The position numbers were made by a program, and so were the translations under genes. Below the pieces are notes generated by a model. The model was not told where the DNA came from, ran no database searches, and saw nothing but the letters and a program-made list of their open reading frames with translations. From NCBI RefSeq assembly GCF_014596445.1, contig NZ_MECL01000068.1:1-41953 (forward strand): a DNA stretch of 41,953 nucleotides. Reading direction: 5' to 3'. Below are positions 1 through 8,129 of the stretch, piece by piece (positions within the stretch are counted from its first letter, which is position 1; every line of letters starts with the position of its first letter). This DNA comes from Streptomyces sp. CBMA29 (lineage in GTDB: Bacteria; Actinomycetota; Actinomycetes; Streptomycetales; Streptomycetaceae).

Positions 1-7
1 GAGGTGG

Positions 8-343
8 TCACCGGGCGGCACCGGCGGCGGGGGCTGGCGCGGTGGCGGTGGCGGTACGGCTCGCGGGGGCGAGACGGCGCCAGGCCGCGGCGAAGTGCGT
101 GGCCGGAGCCAGGGCGGCGACGTCGGCGGCGTCGTGACCGGCTGGCTCGCCGCCGACCGTCGCAGTACCGGCCTTCTCGTTCAGCACCGCCGTCATGTCG
201 CGGACCGCGTGCCAGGTGCCGCGCCAGGTGCCCGTGACCTTGGGCAGGACGACGTCCGCGACGGCGGGGGAACGGGGGCCGGGGCGGGCATCGGGGCGGA
301 TGTCGCCGGGGACGCCGGCCACAGTGGGCGATGGCTTGGTCAC
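8..343 (-). CDS. Small hypothetical protein, divergent from the response regulator
   Basis: I do not recognise this 111-residue protein. I start it at the GTG at 343, which reads VTKPSPTVAGVPGD. The open frame extends upstream to a start at 481, but that would run through the promoter and start of the divergent response-regulator gene. Third codon positions are strongly G/C and the stop at 8-10 is inside the window, so the gene is complete. The chain has a Pro-rich N-terminus, a middle part with paired tryptophans (TGTWRGTWHAVRDMTAVLNE) and a low-complexity Ala/Thr/Pro tail. There is no signal peptide, membrane segment or known motif. It shares a 124-bp intergenic region with the two-component system, so the two may be regulated together, which is inference only. 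Confidence 0.5.
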   Translation of the reverse strand: MTKPSPTVAGVPGDIRPDARPGPRSPAVADVVLPKVTGTWRGTWHAVRDMTAVLNEKAGTATVGGEPAGHDAADVAALAPATHFAAAWRRLAPASRTATATAPAPAAGAAR

Positions 344-454
344 ACGGATCACCCTACGGAGACGCAAGGGACAAAACGGACCCGCGATCCTTACGAAACG
401 CGGACGGCACCGCTCCCGGGCCTCCGGCCCGGCGTCACTGTCCGTGGCGGGTGT

Positions 455-460
455 CAGACT
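455..460 (+). promoter_or_regulatory. Putative -10 element, response-regulator gene
   Basis: CAGACT ends 7 nt before the ATG at 468, placing a start site at or beside the first codon. GTCACT at 432-437 lies 17 bp upstream as a weak -35. I see no ribosome-binding site, so the transcript may be leaderless. Confidence 0.3.
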
Positions 461-467
461 CGACAGC

Positions 468-1292
468 ATGACCAGCCCCACCGTGCCCGCCGCCCCGGCC
501 CCGCGCCGCCGGGTCCTCGTCGTGGACGACGACCCGACCGTCGCCGAGGTCGTCGCGGGCTACCTCGACCGGGCGGGCTTCGCCGTCGAGCGCGTCGCCG
601 ACGGCCCCACCGCCGTCGCCCGCGCCGCAGCCCTCCGGCCCGATCTGGTCGTCCTCGACCTCATGCTGCCCGGCATGGACGGCCTCGAGGTCTGCCGCCG
701 CATCCGCGAGAACGGACCTGTGCCGGTCGTCATGCTCACCGCCCGTGGCGACGAGGACGACCGCATCCTCGGGCTCGAAGTCGGCGCCGACGACTACGTG
801 ACCAAGCCGTTCAGCCCTCGCGAGCTGGTGCTCCGCGTCGAGTCCGTCCTGCGCCGCGCGGGCAGCCCGCCCGCCCCCGCCTCCACCCCCGGCGCCTGGC
901 TCCGTTCCGGCTCCCTCGCCCTCGATCCGGCCGCCCGCCGCGCCACCCGCCATGGCGCCGAACTCCCCCTCACCATCCGCGAATTCGACCTCCTCGCCTT
1001 CTTCCTGCACCACCCGGGCCGCGTCCTCGGCCGCGAGGAACTCATGCGCCGCGTCTGGGGCTGGGAATTCGGCGACCTCTCCACCGTGACCGTCCATGTC
1101 CGCCGCCTCCGCGAGAAGATCGAGGCCGACCCCGCCCGGCCCCGCCTGATCACCACCGTGTGGGGCGTCGGCTACCGCTTCGACCCGTCCGACGACCCCG
1201 CGGACGATCCGGTGGACGATCCGGTGGACGACGGGGACGCGGGCGCGGCTTCGGCTTCGGCTTCGGCTTCGGGCAGGGGGCACGATGCGTGA
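468..1292 (+). CDS. OmpR/PhoB-family response regulator
   Basis: This 274-residue cytoplasmic DNA-binding regulator is phosphorylated by the kinase encoded next to it. The receiver domain (about residues 15-125) has the acidic triplet D20-D22, phosphoacceptor D64 in [11 protein letters not shown], switch T91 and invariant K113 in DDYVTKPF. A winged-helix effector domain follows (about 145-235), with the family pattern [12 protein letters not shown] and [13 protein letters not shown] and the closing VWGVGYRF. I chose the ATG at 468 because the receiver fold begins just after it, although the frame is open much further upstream. The tail is an unusual acidic DDP repeat followed by an Ala-Ser repeat encoded by GGCTTC hexamers. 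The stop overlaps the kinase start by 8 bp, so the two are co-translated. Its regulon is unknown. Confidence 0.95.
   Translation: MTSPTVPAAPAPRRRVLVVDDDPTVAEVVAGYLDRAGFAVERVADGPTAVARAAALRPDLVVLDLMLPGMDGLEVCRRIRENGPVPVVMLTARGDEDDRILGLEVGADDYVTKPFSPRELVLRVESVLRRAGSPPAPASTPGAWLRSGSLALDPAARRATRHGAELPLTIREFDLLAFFLHHPGRVLGREELMRRVWGWEFGDLSTVTVHVRRLREKIEADPARPRLITTVWGVGYRFDPSDDPADDPVDDPVDDGDAGAASASASASGRGHDA
1249..1273 (+). repeat. GGCTTC hexamer microsatellite inside the response-regulator gene
   Basis: About four tandem GGCTTC units encode alternating Ala-Ser near the C-terminus. Just upstream (about 1204-1230) a 12-bp unit encoding DDPV/DDPA is also repeated. Gain or loss of whole units would change tail length without shifting frame. 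Confidence 0.75.
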
Positions 1293-2403
1293 CGTGGTGC
1301 TCATCGCTGCCTACGCGGCGGCCGGGGCGGGGGCGGCCGGGGTGCTCGGAGCGGTCGCCCTGCGGCTGCTGCGGCACCGATCGGTGGCGTTGTCGCTCGC
1401 CGTGGTCGCCGTCGTGACGGTGGCGGCGATGCTCGCGGGGACGCTGTCGGTGGCGTGGGCGATGTTTCTGTCGCAGCACGACCTGGGTGTGGTCACGACG
1501 GTGTGCGGGATAGCGGCCGTGGTGTCGCTGGGCGTCACGCTGCTGTTGGGGCGGCGGGTCGTGGCGGGCAGCCGCGCGCTGGCCGCCGCCACGCGGGCCT
1601 TCGGCGACGGCGACGCCTTCGCCGCTCCCGCGCATGCCCCCACGGCCGAACTCGCCGAGCTGGGACGCGAGTTGGCCGTCACCAGCGCCAAGCTGGCCGA
1701 CTCGCGCCAGCGCGAGCGCGCCCTTGAGGCGTCGCGCCGCGAGCTGGTCGCGTGGATCTCGCACGATCTGCGGACGCCGCTCGCCGGACTCCGGGCGATG
1801 ACGGAAGCGCTGGAGGACGGCATAGCGGAGGACCCGGCCCGCTACCACAAGCAGATACGCGCCGAGGTCGACCGGCTCAGCGGCATGGTCGGCGACCTCT
1901 TCGAACTCTCCCGCATCCAGGCGGGCGTTCTCGCGCTCTCCCCCACCCGCATGTCGATGTACGACCTCGTCGGCGACGCCATAGCGGGCGCGAATCCGCT
2001 GGCCCGCGAGCACGGTGTACGGCTCGTGGGCGACGGGGTCGAGCCGGTGCCGGTGGAGGTCGACGGCCGTGAGATGACGCGGGTCCTGGCCAACCTCCTG
2101 GCCAACGCCATCCACCGCACCCCCGCGGACGGCACCGTCGCCGTTTCCGCGCGGCGCGACACCGCTTCCGGCTCCGTCGTGCTCTCCGTCACCGACGGCT
2201 GCGGCGGCATCCCCGCCGACGACCTTCCCCGCGTCTTCGACACCGGGTGGCGCGGGACCGGGGCGCGGACGCCTCCGGCGGGGGCGGGACTCGGGCTCGC
2301 CATCGTCCGTGGCATCGTCGAGGCGCACCACGGGCGGGCCGCCGTGCACAACGTCCCCGGCGGCTGCCGCTTCGACGTCGTCCTCCCCGCCGCCCCCCTC
2401 TGA
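1285..2403 (+). CDS. Sensor histidine kinase (HisKA/HATPase), two-component partner
   Basis: This 372-residue membrane kinase should autophosphorylate on H160 ([14 protein letters not shown]) and pass phosphate to the upstream regulator. The N-terminus has hydrophobic stretches at about residues 4-30, 36-60 and 66-88, with almost no extracytoplasmic sensor loop. A HAMP-like linker ([18 protein letters not shown]) and the HisKA helix pair follow. The HATPase domain shows an N box ([11 protein letters not shown]), a G1 box (VTDGCGGIP) and a G2 box ([13 protein letters not shown]). The lack of an external domain suggests sensing within or at the membrane. Its start lies inside the regulator stop (8-bp overlap). 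A structured intergenic repeat follows before the convergent peptidase gene. Confidence 0.94.
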   Translation: MRDVVLIAAYAAAGAGAAGVLGAVALRLLRHRSVALSLAVVAVVTVAAMLAGTLSVAWAMFLSQHDLGVVTTVCGIAAVVSLGVTLLLGRRVVAGSRALAAATRAFGDGDAFAAPAHAPTAELAELGRELAVTSAKLADSRQRERALEASRRELVAWISHDLRTPLAGLRAMTEALEDGIAEDPARYHKQIRAEVDRLSGMVGDLFELSRIQAGVLALSPTRMSMYDLVGDAIAGANPLAREHGVRLVGDGVEPVPVEVDGREMTRVLANLLANAIHRTPADGTVAVSARRDTASGSVVLSVTDGCGGIPADDLPRVFDTGWRGTGARTPPAGAGLGLAIVRGIVEAHHGRAAVHNVPGGCRFDVVLPAAPL

Positions 2404-2498
2404 CGCCCCCGGCCCTACCCCGCCCCTTCGACGGGCGTCAGCCCGTGCCTTTAGGGTCGCGCCGGCACCCGCCGCAGCAGCGATGAACGGTGCCCCGT

Positions 2499-2695
2499 GT
2501 TTTCAGGGGCGCTGGGGGCACTTCCCGGCCGAAGGCCGGGCGAGGAACTGCGCGGCCCACCCCCCACCTGGCCGGCTGCCCGAAGACAACCGAACTGCCC
2601 CGCCGGGGCGGGTGGTGACCTGCGGCAGCATCGCAGCTTGTCGCGCGGTTCCTCCCCCAGCTACCGCTGGGAGGTGCCCCCAGCGCCCCTAAAAC
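2499..2695. repeat. Structured intergenic repeat, copy 1
   Basis: This element fills most of the 401-bp gap (2404-2804) between the convergent kinase and LD-carboxypeptidase genes. Its ends are inverted repeats of about 27 bp: the arm at 2499-2526 pairs with 2669-2695, each carrying AGGGGCGCTGGGGGCAC or its complement. An internal GCGGTTCCTCCCCCAG segment also pairs with GAGGAACTGCGC. The right end closely matches the copy at 34 kb. In this position it could act as a bidirectional terminator. I see no gene in the rest of the gap. Confidence 0.8.
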
Positions 2696-2804
2696 ACGCC
2701 CTGCGCGAAGCCGGCGCACCACGTCCTCGACCGTGAGGTCCCGGCCGGTCCGGTGGACGGGGCCGCGCCGGGTCGGGGCGTCAGCGCTCCGTAAGAACTA
2801 CGCG

Positions 2805-3848
2805 TCACACCAGCGCGGGCACGTCAAAGGTGAGCGTGGCGGCGTCCGCGTCCAGCAGGGCGGGCACTCCGAGCGGCACAGTGAGCGTGGACTCGCAGTG
2901 CCCGAAGCCGAATTCCTCGACGATCGGCACATCGAGCCCGCCGAGCAGGTCGGTGATCAGCGCCCGTACGTCCGTGTAGGGGCCGCAGTCCTGCCAGGAG
3001 CCGAGGACGATCCCGGCGACCCCGTCCAGCCAGCCGGAGCGCAGGAGTTGGGTGAGAATCCGGTCGAGCCGGTACGGCTCCTCGCCGATGTCCTCCAGTA
3101 CGAGGATGCCGCCCGCGGCGGACGTGCGGGCGTACGGCGTGCCGAGGTCGGAGGCGAGCAGGCTGACGCAGCCGCCGAGGGTGACCCCGCCAGCCCGGCC
3201 CGGCACCAGGGTGCGGGCGGTCGGGGAGGTCAGCGTCACGGTCTCCTCGGGGGTGAAGAGGGTGCGCCGCAGGTGATCCTGGGTGGGGCCGTCCTTGAGG
3301 AAGGTCTCGGTCGCCGCCATCGGGCCGTGCAGCGTGGCCAGGCCGAGCCGGGTCGCGAACGCCTCATGGAGCGCGGTGATGTCGCTGTAGCCGATGAACG
3401 CCTTGGGCGTGGCCGCCCCCATGGCGTCCCAGTCGAGCAGGTCGACCATGCGCTGGACGCCGTAGCCGCCGCGGGCGCACAGCACGGCCGCCAACGACGG
3501 GTCGCACCAAGCCTGTTGGAGGTCGTCGGCGCGGGCCCGATCGGTGCCCGCGAGGTAACCGGAGGGGTGGTCGTCCAGGACGTGCGGTGCCACGACGGGG
3601 TCGAGGTCCCAGCTCCGCAGGATGTCGAGGCCCGCGTCGAGGCGTTCGCGCGGTACGGGGCCGCTGGGCGCCACGACGCCGATCCGGTCGCCGGGCGCCA
3701 GCCGCCGGGGGCGGATCAGCGCGGGCACCGGCGCCCCGGCCGGGGCGGCCGCCTGCCCCGGTCCGTCTCCGGGCCCCCGTCCCACAAAGGCGTCGGCGGC
3801 GGAAGCGGAGGAGGCAGCGGCAGCGGCAGCGGCAGAACTCGCCGTCAT
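2805..3848 (-). CDS. LD-carboxypeptidase, peptidase family S66 (LdcA/MccF type)
   Basis: S66 enzymes remove the terminal D-Ala from murein tetrapeptides during wall recycling, and MccF relatives cleave other peptide conjugates. The 347-residue protein has the family opening RLAPGDRIGVVAPSGP, the RGGYG loop, and a nucleophile motif FIGYSD with S155. The C-terminal domain carries a glutamate in ILVLEDIGE and the GHCESTLTVPLG motif with the catalytic histidine. The first 45 or so residues are low-complexity Ala-rich sequence from a GGCAGC-type repeat, so the true start may lie further in. There is no convincing signal peptide, so it is probably cytoplasmic. The ATG overlaps the stop of the S9 gene as ATGA. 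It is the last gene of the four-peptidase operon. Confidence 0.92.
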   Translation of the reverse strand: MTASSAAAAAAASSASAADAFVGRGPGDGPGQAAAPAGAPVPALIRPRRLAPGDRIGVVAPSGPVPRERLDAGLDILRSWDLDPVVAPHVLDDHPSGYLAGTDRARADDLQQAWCDPSLAAVLCARGGYGVQRMVDLLDWDAMGAATPKAFIGYSDITALHEAFATRLGLATLHGPMAATETFLKDGPTQDHLRRTLFTPEETVTLTSPTARTLVPGRAGGVTLGGCVSLLASDLGTPYARTSAAGGILVLEDIGEEPYRLDRILTQLLRSGWLDGVAGIVLGSWQDCGPYTDVRALITDLLGGLDVPIVEEFGFGHCESTLTVPLGVPALLDADAATLTFDVPALV

Positions 3849-5839
3849 GTGTGCAGCTCCAGCGGCGCGACACCCTCCGGTGCGAAGCCGAAGACCTGTC
3901 CGTAGAGGGCGAGTTCGGCCTCCAGACAGGTGACCATGGTGTCCAGGCGGCGGAAGCCGTGGCTCTCGCCTTCGAAGGTCAGATACGCGTGCGGGATGCC
4001 GCGTCCGGCGACGGCCTCCAGGAACCGCTCACACTGCACGGGCGGGCAGATCACGTCGTCCAGGCCCTGGAGCAGCAGGAACGGCACGTCTATCCGGTCG
4101 CCGTGGTGGACCGGCGAGCGGTCGCGGTAGCGCTCGGGCACCTCGTCGAGCGGCCCGATCAGCGACTCCAGGTACTCCGACTCGAAGTCGTGCGTCTCAC
4201 CGCCCGCCCGCGACCAGCCGCGCAGGTCGAGGATCGGGTAGATGACGGTGCCGCAGGCGTAGGTGTCGGTGGTGGTCAGGGCCGCGGCGCTGGTCCAGCC
4301 GCCGGCGCTGCCGCCGCGGATGGCCAGCCGCGCGGGGTCGGCGACGCCTTCGGCGACCAGCCCCTCGGCGACGGCGGCGCAGTCCTCGACGTCCACCACG
4401 CCCCACTGCTCGCGCAACCGGTTGCGGTAGGCGCGGCCGTAGCCGGTGGAGCCGCCGTAGTTGACCTCGGCGACGCCGATGCCGCGGGAGGTGAAGTAGG
4501 CGATCTCCAGGTCGAGGACCATCGCGGCGCGGCTGGTGGGTCCGCCGTGCACCCAGATGACGTAGGGCGCGGGTCCCTCGGCGGTGACCAGCGGATTGCG
4601 CGGCGGGTAGACCTGCGCGTGCACCTCGCGCCCGCCGGGGCCGGTGAAGGTCCTGGCCAGGGCGTCGGGCACGTAGGCGGGGTCGACCGTGTCGTGGTGC
4701 GCGGCGCCGATGACGCGGGTGCGGCCGGTCTTGACGTCCAGCTCGACCAGTTCGTACGAGGTGCGGGCGCTGCCCGCGACGCCGATGACGCGGCTGCCGG
4801 ACGCGGCGAGGGTCGGATTCCACTCGGTCCAGTGCCCGGGGGCGTCGGTGACCTCGCCGGTGGCGGGGTCGAGCAGGCCGAGCCGCAGGGCGCCGACGCC
4901 GTGCAGGACGGCGATCAGGCCGTCGTCGAGGGGGGCGAACCAGTGGTGGCCGAGTTTCCACAGCGCGTTGCCGAATTCCTCCTGGCGTGCGCAGAGGTTG
5001 ACGGCCTCGCCGGTGGCCGGGTCGACGCGGTGCAGATTCCACCAGCCGGTGCGGTCGGTGGCGGCGAGCAGGGTGCCGTCGGCCGCCCAGCCGACCTGGG
5101 TGACGGATTCCTCGGGGCCGCCGATCAGGGTGCGTGCGGCGGTGAAGGCGCCGTCGGCGGTGACGTCGGCGATCCGCAGTTCGGTGCCGTCCCAGGGCAT
5201 CGACGGGTGGTCCCAGGCGGTCCAGGCGGCCCGCGTGCCGTCGGGCGACAGGCGGGGACCTGTGACGAACCGGTGGGTGGCGGGGGCCAGTTCACGTACG
5301 GCCGCGCGGTCGTCCGCGGCGGAGCCGTCGAGCGGTACGGCGGCGGGCACGCGGCGTACGTCGGTGGGCTTGTCGCCGGTGAACTCCTCCAGGACGCCCC
5401 AGACCTCACCGCGCTCGCGGTGCAGGGTCAGGTCGGCCCAGCGCAGGCCGCCGCCGACGGCGCCGACCGGGGTCAGCGGGCGCGGCGGGGTCTGCGGCGC
5501 ATCGGGGCGGAAGGCGTAGAGCCGCTGGTCGGCGAAGTCGGCGAAGACCACCAGTGGGGCGCCGTCCACGACGGCGCCCGCCCAGGGGGTGCCGCCGTAT
5601 TCGATGACGCGGCTGCGGACGTTCCAGGGCGCGGGCAGCGGGCATTCCTCGGTGCCGTCGGGCCTGCGGCGGATCAGCGCGCGGCGGCCCCCTTCGGCGG
5701 GGCGGGGCGCGGTCCACCACACGTCGTCGCCGACGATGCCGACGTATTCGGGGCCGCCGTCGTGCGCGGCGGCCGTGGTGGCGTCGACGGGTGAGGGCCA
5801 GGCGCCGTGCCGGGCGGTGCTCCCGGTGGTCGTGGTCAC
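3845..5839 (-). CDS. S9-family (prolyl oligopeptidase-type) peptidase
   Basis: This 664-residue serine peptidase should hydrolyse short peptides, like acylaminoacyl- or dipeptidyl-peptidases. An N-terminal beta-propeller region (about 25-400, with repeats such as PRLSPDGTRAAWTAWD and VTQVGWAADGTLLAATD) is followed by an alpha/beta hydrolase domain. The catalytic triad is S511 in GGSAGG, D594 or D595 in QGLDDVICPP, and H627 in GESHGF. There is no signal peptide, so I infer a cytoplasmic enzyme. I start it at GTG 5839, which overlaps the M20 stop as GTGA. The frame stays open far upstream, but that part reads as antisense shadow of the M20 gene. It is third in the operon. Confidence 0.93.
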   Translation of the reverse strand: MTTTTGSTARHGAWPSPVDATTAAAHDGGPEYVGIVGDDVWWTAPRPAEGGRRALIRRRPDGTEECPLPAPWNVRSRVIEYGGTPWAGAVVDGAPLVVFADFADQRLYAFRPDAPQTPPRPLTPVGAVGGGLRWADLTLHRERGEVWGVLEEFTGDKPTDVRRVPAAVPLDGSAADDRAAVRELAPATHRFVTGPRLSPDGTRAAWTAWDHPSMPWDGTELRIADVTADGAFTAARTLIGGPEESVTQVGWAADGTLLAATDRTGWWNLHRVDPATGEAVNLCARQEEFGNALWKLGHHWFAPLDDGLIAVLHGVGALRLGLLDPATGEVTDAPGHWTEWNPTLAASGSRVIGVAGSARTSYELVELDVKTGRTRVIGAAHHDTVDPAYVPDALARTFTGPGGREVHAQVYPPRNPLVTAEGPAPYVIWVHGGPTSRAAMVLDLEIAYFTSRGIGVAEVNYGGSTGYGRAYRNRLREQWGVVDVEDCAAVAEGLVAEGVADPARLAIRGGSAGGWTSAAALTTTDTYACGTVIYPILDLRGWSRAGGETHDFESEYLESLIGPLDEVPERYRDRSPVHHGDRIDVPFLLLQGLDDVICPPVQCERFLEAVAGRGIPHAYLTFEGESHGFRRLDTMVTCLEAELALYGQVFGFAPEGVAPLELHT

Positions 5840-7206
5840 GCTCCGGCCCCCGTTCCCGTGGCGCGCAGGAAGCGGTCGAGGACGTGGACGCCGAAGTGCA
5901 GCGCGTCGACGGGCACCCGCTCGTCCACGCCGTGGAAGAGCGCCTGGTAGTCGAAGCCTGGGGGCAGCCGCAGCGGTGAGAAGCCGTAGCCGGTGATGCC
6001 GAGCCGGGAGAACTGCTTGGCGTCGGTGCCGCCGGACATGCAGTAGGGCACGACGTGCGCCTGCGGGTCGAAGTGTTCCAGCGACTCGCGCATCGCGGCG
6101 TAGGCCGGGGAGTCGACCGGGGCCTGGAGCGGGATCTCGCGGTGGTGGAACTCCCAGTCGACGTCGGGTCCCGTGAGCCGGTCCATGGTGGCGGCGAACT
6201 CGTCCTCGGCGCCGGGCAGCATGCGGCCGTCGACGTAGGCGGTGGCGGAGCCGGGGATCACGTTGACCTTGTAACCGGCTTGCAGCATCGTCGGGTTGGC
6301 GCTGTTGCGGACGGTGGGCCTGACCAGGTCGGCCGCCGCGCCGAGCTGTTCGAGGAGGGTGTCGACGTCGTCCAGGGCGGCCTGGTCGGCGGGGACGCCG
6401 TAGAGCGCGGCCAGTTCGGTGAGCGCGGCGGTGACGGTGGCCGTGAGCCGGACCGGCCAGTCGTACTCGCCGATCCTGGCGATGGCGGCGGCCAGTCGGC
6501 TGACCGCGTTGTCCCGGTTGACCTTGGAGCCGTGGCCCGCCTTGCCGTGTGCGGTGAGTTTGAGCCATGCGGTGCCGCGCTCGCCCGCGGCGACGGGGTA
6601 GATCCGCAGGTCGTCACTGGCGTGGAAGGTGAAGGCGCCGGATTCGCTGATGCCTTCGGTGCAGCCCTCGAAGAAGTCGGCGTGCTTGTCGGTGAGGAAG
6701 CCGGAGCCGTAGGAGGCGCTGTCCTCCTCGTCGGCGGTGAAGGCGAGCACGATGTCGCGGGTGGGGCGGTGTCCGGTACGGGCCCAGGCGCGGACGGTGG
6801 CAAGCACCATCGCGTCCATGTTCTTCATGTCGATGGCGCCGCGGCCCCAGACGACGCCGTCCCTGATCTCGCCGGAGAAGGGGTGCACGGTCCAGTCGGC
6901 GGCCTCGGCGGGCACGACGTCCAGATGGCCGTGGACAAGCAGCGCGTCGGCGTTCGGATCGCTGCCCGCGATCCGCGCGAGTACGTTGGCGCGGCCGGGC
7001 GCGGACTCCACGATCTGCGGTTCTATCCCGGCGTCGGAGAGCTGCTGGGCGACGTATTCGGCGGCGGGCCGTTCGTTGCCGTCGCCGCCGCCGCGGTTGG
7101 TGGTGTCGATCCTGATGAGGTCGGACGTAAAGGTCACGACCTCGTCGAGTGCCCGCGCGTCCACGGCGTCGTGCCGGACGTCTGCCTCGGCGGTCCGCTC
7201 AGCCAT
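5836..7206 (-). CDS. M20-family metallopeptidase
   Basis: This 456-residue zinc peptidase of the ArgE/DapE/CPG2 superfamily should hydrolyse dipeptides or N-acyl amino acids. Visible motifs are the first metal ligand in LLVHGHLDVVP, the bridging aspartate region WGRGAIDMKNMDAM, the catalytic Glu pair in AFTADEEDSASYG, and a late histidine in YCMSGGTDAKQFSRLG. The dimerisation lid lies between about residues 190 and 310. Length fits the family. I chose the ATG at 7206 (MAERTAEADVR), which overlaps the upstream stop by 8 bp. It sits between the D-aminopeptidase and S9 genes, so it probably degrades peptides released by its neighbours. Confidence 0.93.
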   Translation of the reverse strand: MAERTAEADVRHDAVDARALDEVVTFTSDLIRIDTTNRGGGDGNERPAAEYVAQQLSDAGIEPQIVESAPGRANVLARIAGSDPNADALLVHGHLDVVPAEAADWTVHPFSGEIRDGVVWGRGAIDMKNMDAMVLATVRAWARTGHRPTRDIVLAFTADEEDSASYGSGFLTDKHADFFEGCTEGISESGAFTFHASDDLRIYPVAAGERGTAWLKLTAHGKAGHGSKVNRDNAVSRLAAAIARIGEYDWPVRLTATVTAALTELAALYGVPADQAALDDVDTLLEQLGAAADLVRPTVRNSANPTMLQAGYKVNVIPGSATAYVDGRMLPGAEDEFAATMDRLTGPDVDWEFHHREIPLQAPVDSPAYAAMRESLEHFDPQAHVVPYCMSGGTDAKQFSRLGITGYGFSPLRLPPGFDYQALFHGVDERVPVDALHFGVHVLDRFLRATGTGAGA

Positions 7207-8032
7207 ACTGCTCCTCCACCGCTTGCGACACGAGTGTGGTGACCGCCTTGAAGGCCCTGATGCCCTCGTACATCGTGGGCAGCGTGTAGGCGACACGCCG
7301 CTCCCCCGTCCGCTCCACGCCGGGCACCACGGTGGCGGCCCCGGCCAGGTGAACGGCGTCGAATTCCAGCTCGACGGTGAAGGGCCCGGCCTGCGCGGGC
7401 TCGTGGCGCACGGCCAGCGCGGCGGCGTCCTTGGCGGCGGCCCTGATGTCGGCGGCGGTGCGCGCGGGCGGGCGGCAGACGGCCGCGTAACGCGACACGT
7501 AGTCCTTCACCGCGACGGTACGGGCCTGCGGCGCGTACCCCTCGGCGTCGATCCCGGTCCTGTCGTCGCCGGTCACCAGCACCACGGGGACGCCGTACTC
7601 GGCGACGACCAGCGCGTTGAGCCTGCCCTCGCTGGCGGCGACGCCGTTGACCCACACGCCGGTGATGGAGTTGGCGAGGTAGGTGTGGGCGAGGACCCCC
7701 TCGGTCCCGGCGCCGGTGTGGTAGCCGACGAAGGCGATGCCGTCCACGTCTCCGTGCTGGACGCCCTCGACCATGGAGAGATCCTTGTGGCGGCCGGTGA
7801 GCATCTGGGCGCGCTCGTCCAGCTTCTCCAGCAGGAGATTGCGCATGGTCCAGTGCGCCTCGTTGACCAGCACCTCGTCCGCGCCGCCGTCGTAGAAGCC
7901 CGCGACGGCGGCGTTGACGTCGGAGGTGAACATATGGCGGCAGCGCTGCCACTGCTCGCTGCCGGGCAGCACGTCGGCGGGCCAGGTGACACCCGTCGCG
8001 CCTTCCATGTCCGCCGAGATCAGGATCTTCAT
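7199..8032 (-). CDS. dppA: M55 D-aminopeptidase, DppA type
   Basis: DppA-type zinc enzymes remove N-terminal D-amino acids from peptides such as D-Ala-D-Ala and form a large self-compartmentalising ring in Bacillus. The 277-residue protein opens MKILISADMEGATGV, giving metal ligands D8 and E10. H60 lies in VNEAHWTMRN, H105 in GYHTGAG, and a conserved glutamate in NGVAASEGRLNALV. These agree almost residue for residue with the ligands known from Bacillus DppA. It is the first gene of the four-peptidase operon. A TAACGT hexamer ends 8 nt before the ATG, and a DasR-like palindrome lies about 65-80 bp upstream. Confidence 0.95.
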   Translation of the reverse strand: MKILISADMEGATGVTWPADVLPGSEQWQRCRHMFTSDVNAAVAGFYDGGADEVLVNEAHWTMRNLLLEKLDERAQMLTGRHKDLSMVEGVQHGDVDGIAFVGYHTGAGTEGVLAHTYLANSITGVWVNGVAASEGRLNALVVAEYGVPVVLVTGDDRTGIDAEGYAPQARTVAVKDYVSRYAAVCRPPARTAADIRAAAKDAAALAVRHEPAQAGPFTVELEFDAVHLAGAATVVPGVERTGERRVAYTLPTMYEGIRAFKAVTTLVSQAVEEQYG

Positions 8033-8040
8033 GTTGCGTC

Positions 8041-8046
8041 ACGTTA
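8041..8046 (-). promoter_or_regulatory. Possible -10 element of the peptidase operon
   Basis: TAACGT on the minus strand ends 8 nt before the dppA ATG, consistent with a very short or absent leader. I find no convincing -35 partner. The real promoter might instead overlap the palindrome further upstream. Confidence 0.3.
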
Positions 8047-8093
8047 CGCGGCGGCCGGAGGGCGCACCAGGGCCGGGCCCGGCCTGTGGATAA

Positions 8094-8117
8094 CTTCAGT
8101 GGTCCAGACCACTGAAG
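8094..8117. promoter_or_regulatory. DasR-like (dre) operator upstream of the peptidase operon
   Basis: This is a perfect inverted repeat with 11-bp arms (CTTCAGTGGTC and GACCACTGAAG) around a CA spacer. Its core at 8098-8113, AGTGGTCCAGACCACT, matches the published DasR-responsive element ASTGGTCTAGACCAST at 15 of 16 positions. It lies between the methyltransferase stop and the dppA start. There is no T-run beside it, so an operator fits better than a terminator. DasR is the GntR/HutC-family repressor of N-acetylglucosamine metabolism in Streptomyces. Another HutC-type regulator with a similar site cannot be excluded. Confidence 0.7.
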
Positions 8118-8129
8118 CGGACGGGGGAA

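Noticed and set aside
3587..5794. Long plus-strand open frame antisense to the LD-carboxypeptidase and S9 genes
   Set aside because: The Gly/Ala/Val-rich sequence has no motif, while both minus-strand peptidases have intact catalytic residues.
8085..8117. Replication origin suggested by a DnaA-box-like 9-mer next to a palindrome
   Set aside because: There is only one box, no AT-rich unwinding region, and no dnaA, dnaN, parA or parB nearby. A promoter-region operator explains the palindrome better.
8094..8117. The inverted repeat as a transcription terminator of the methyltransferase gene
   Set aside because: It has no T-run, its arms are not especially G/C-rich, and it matches a known operator consensus.
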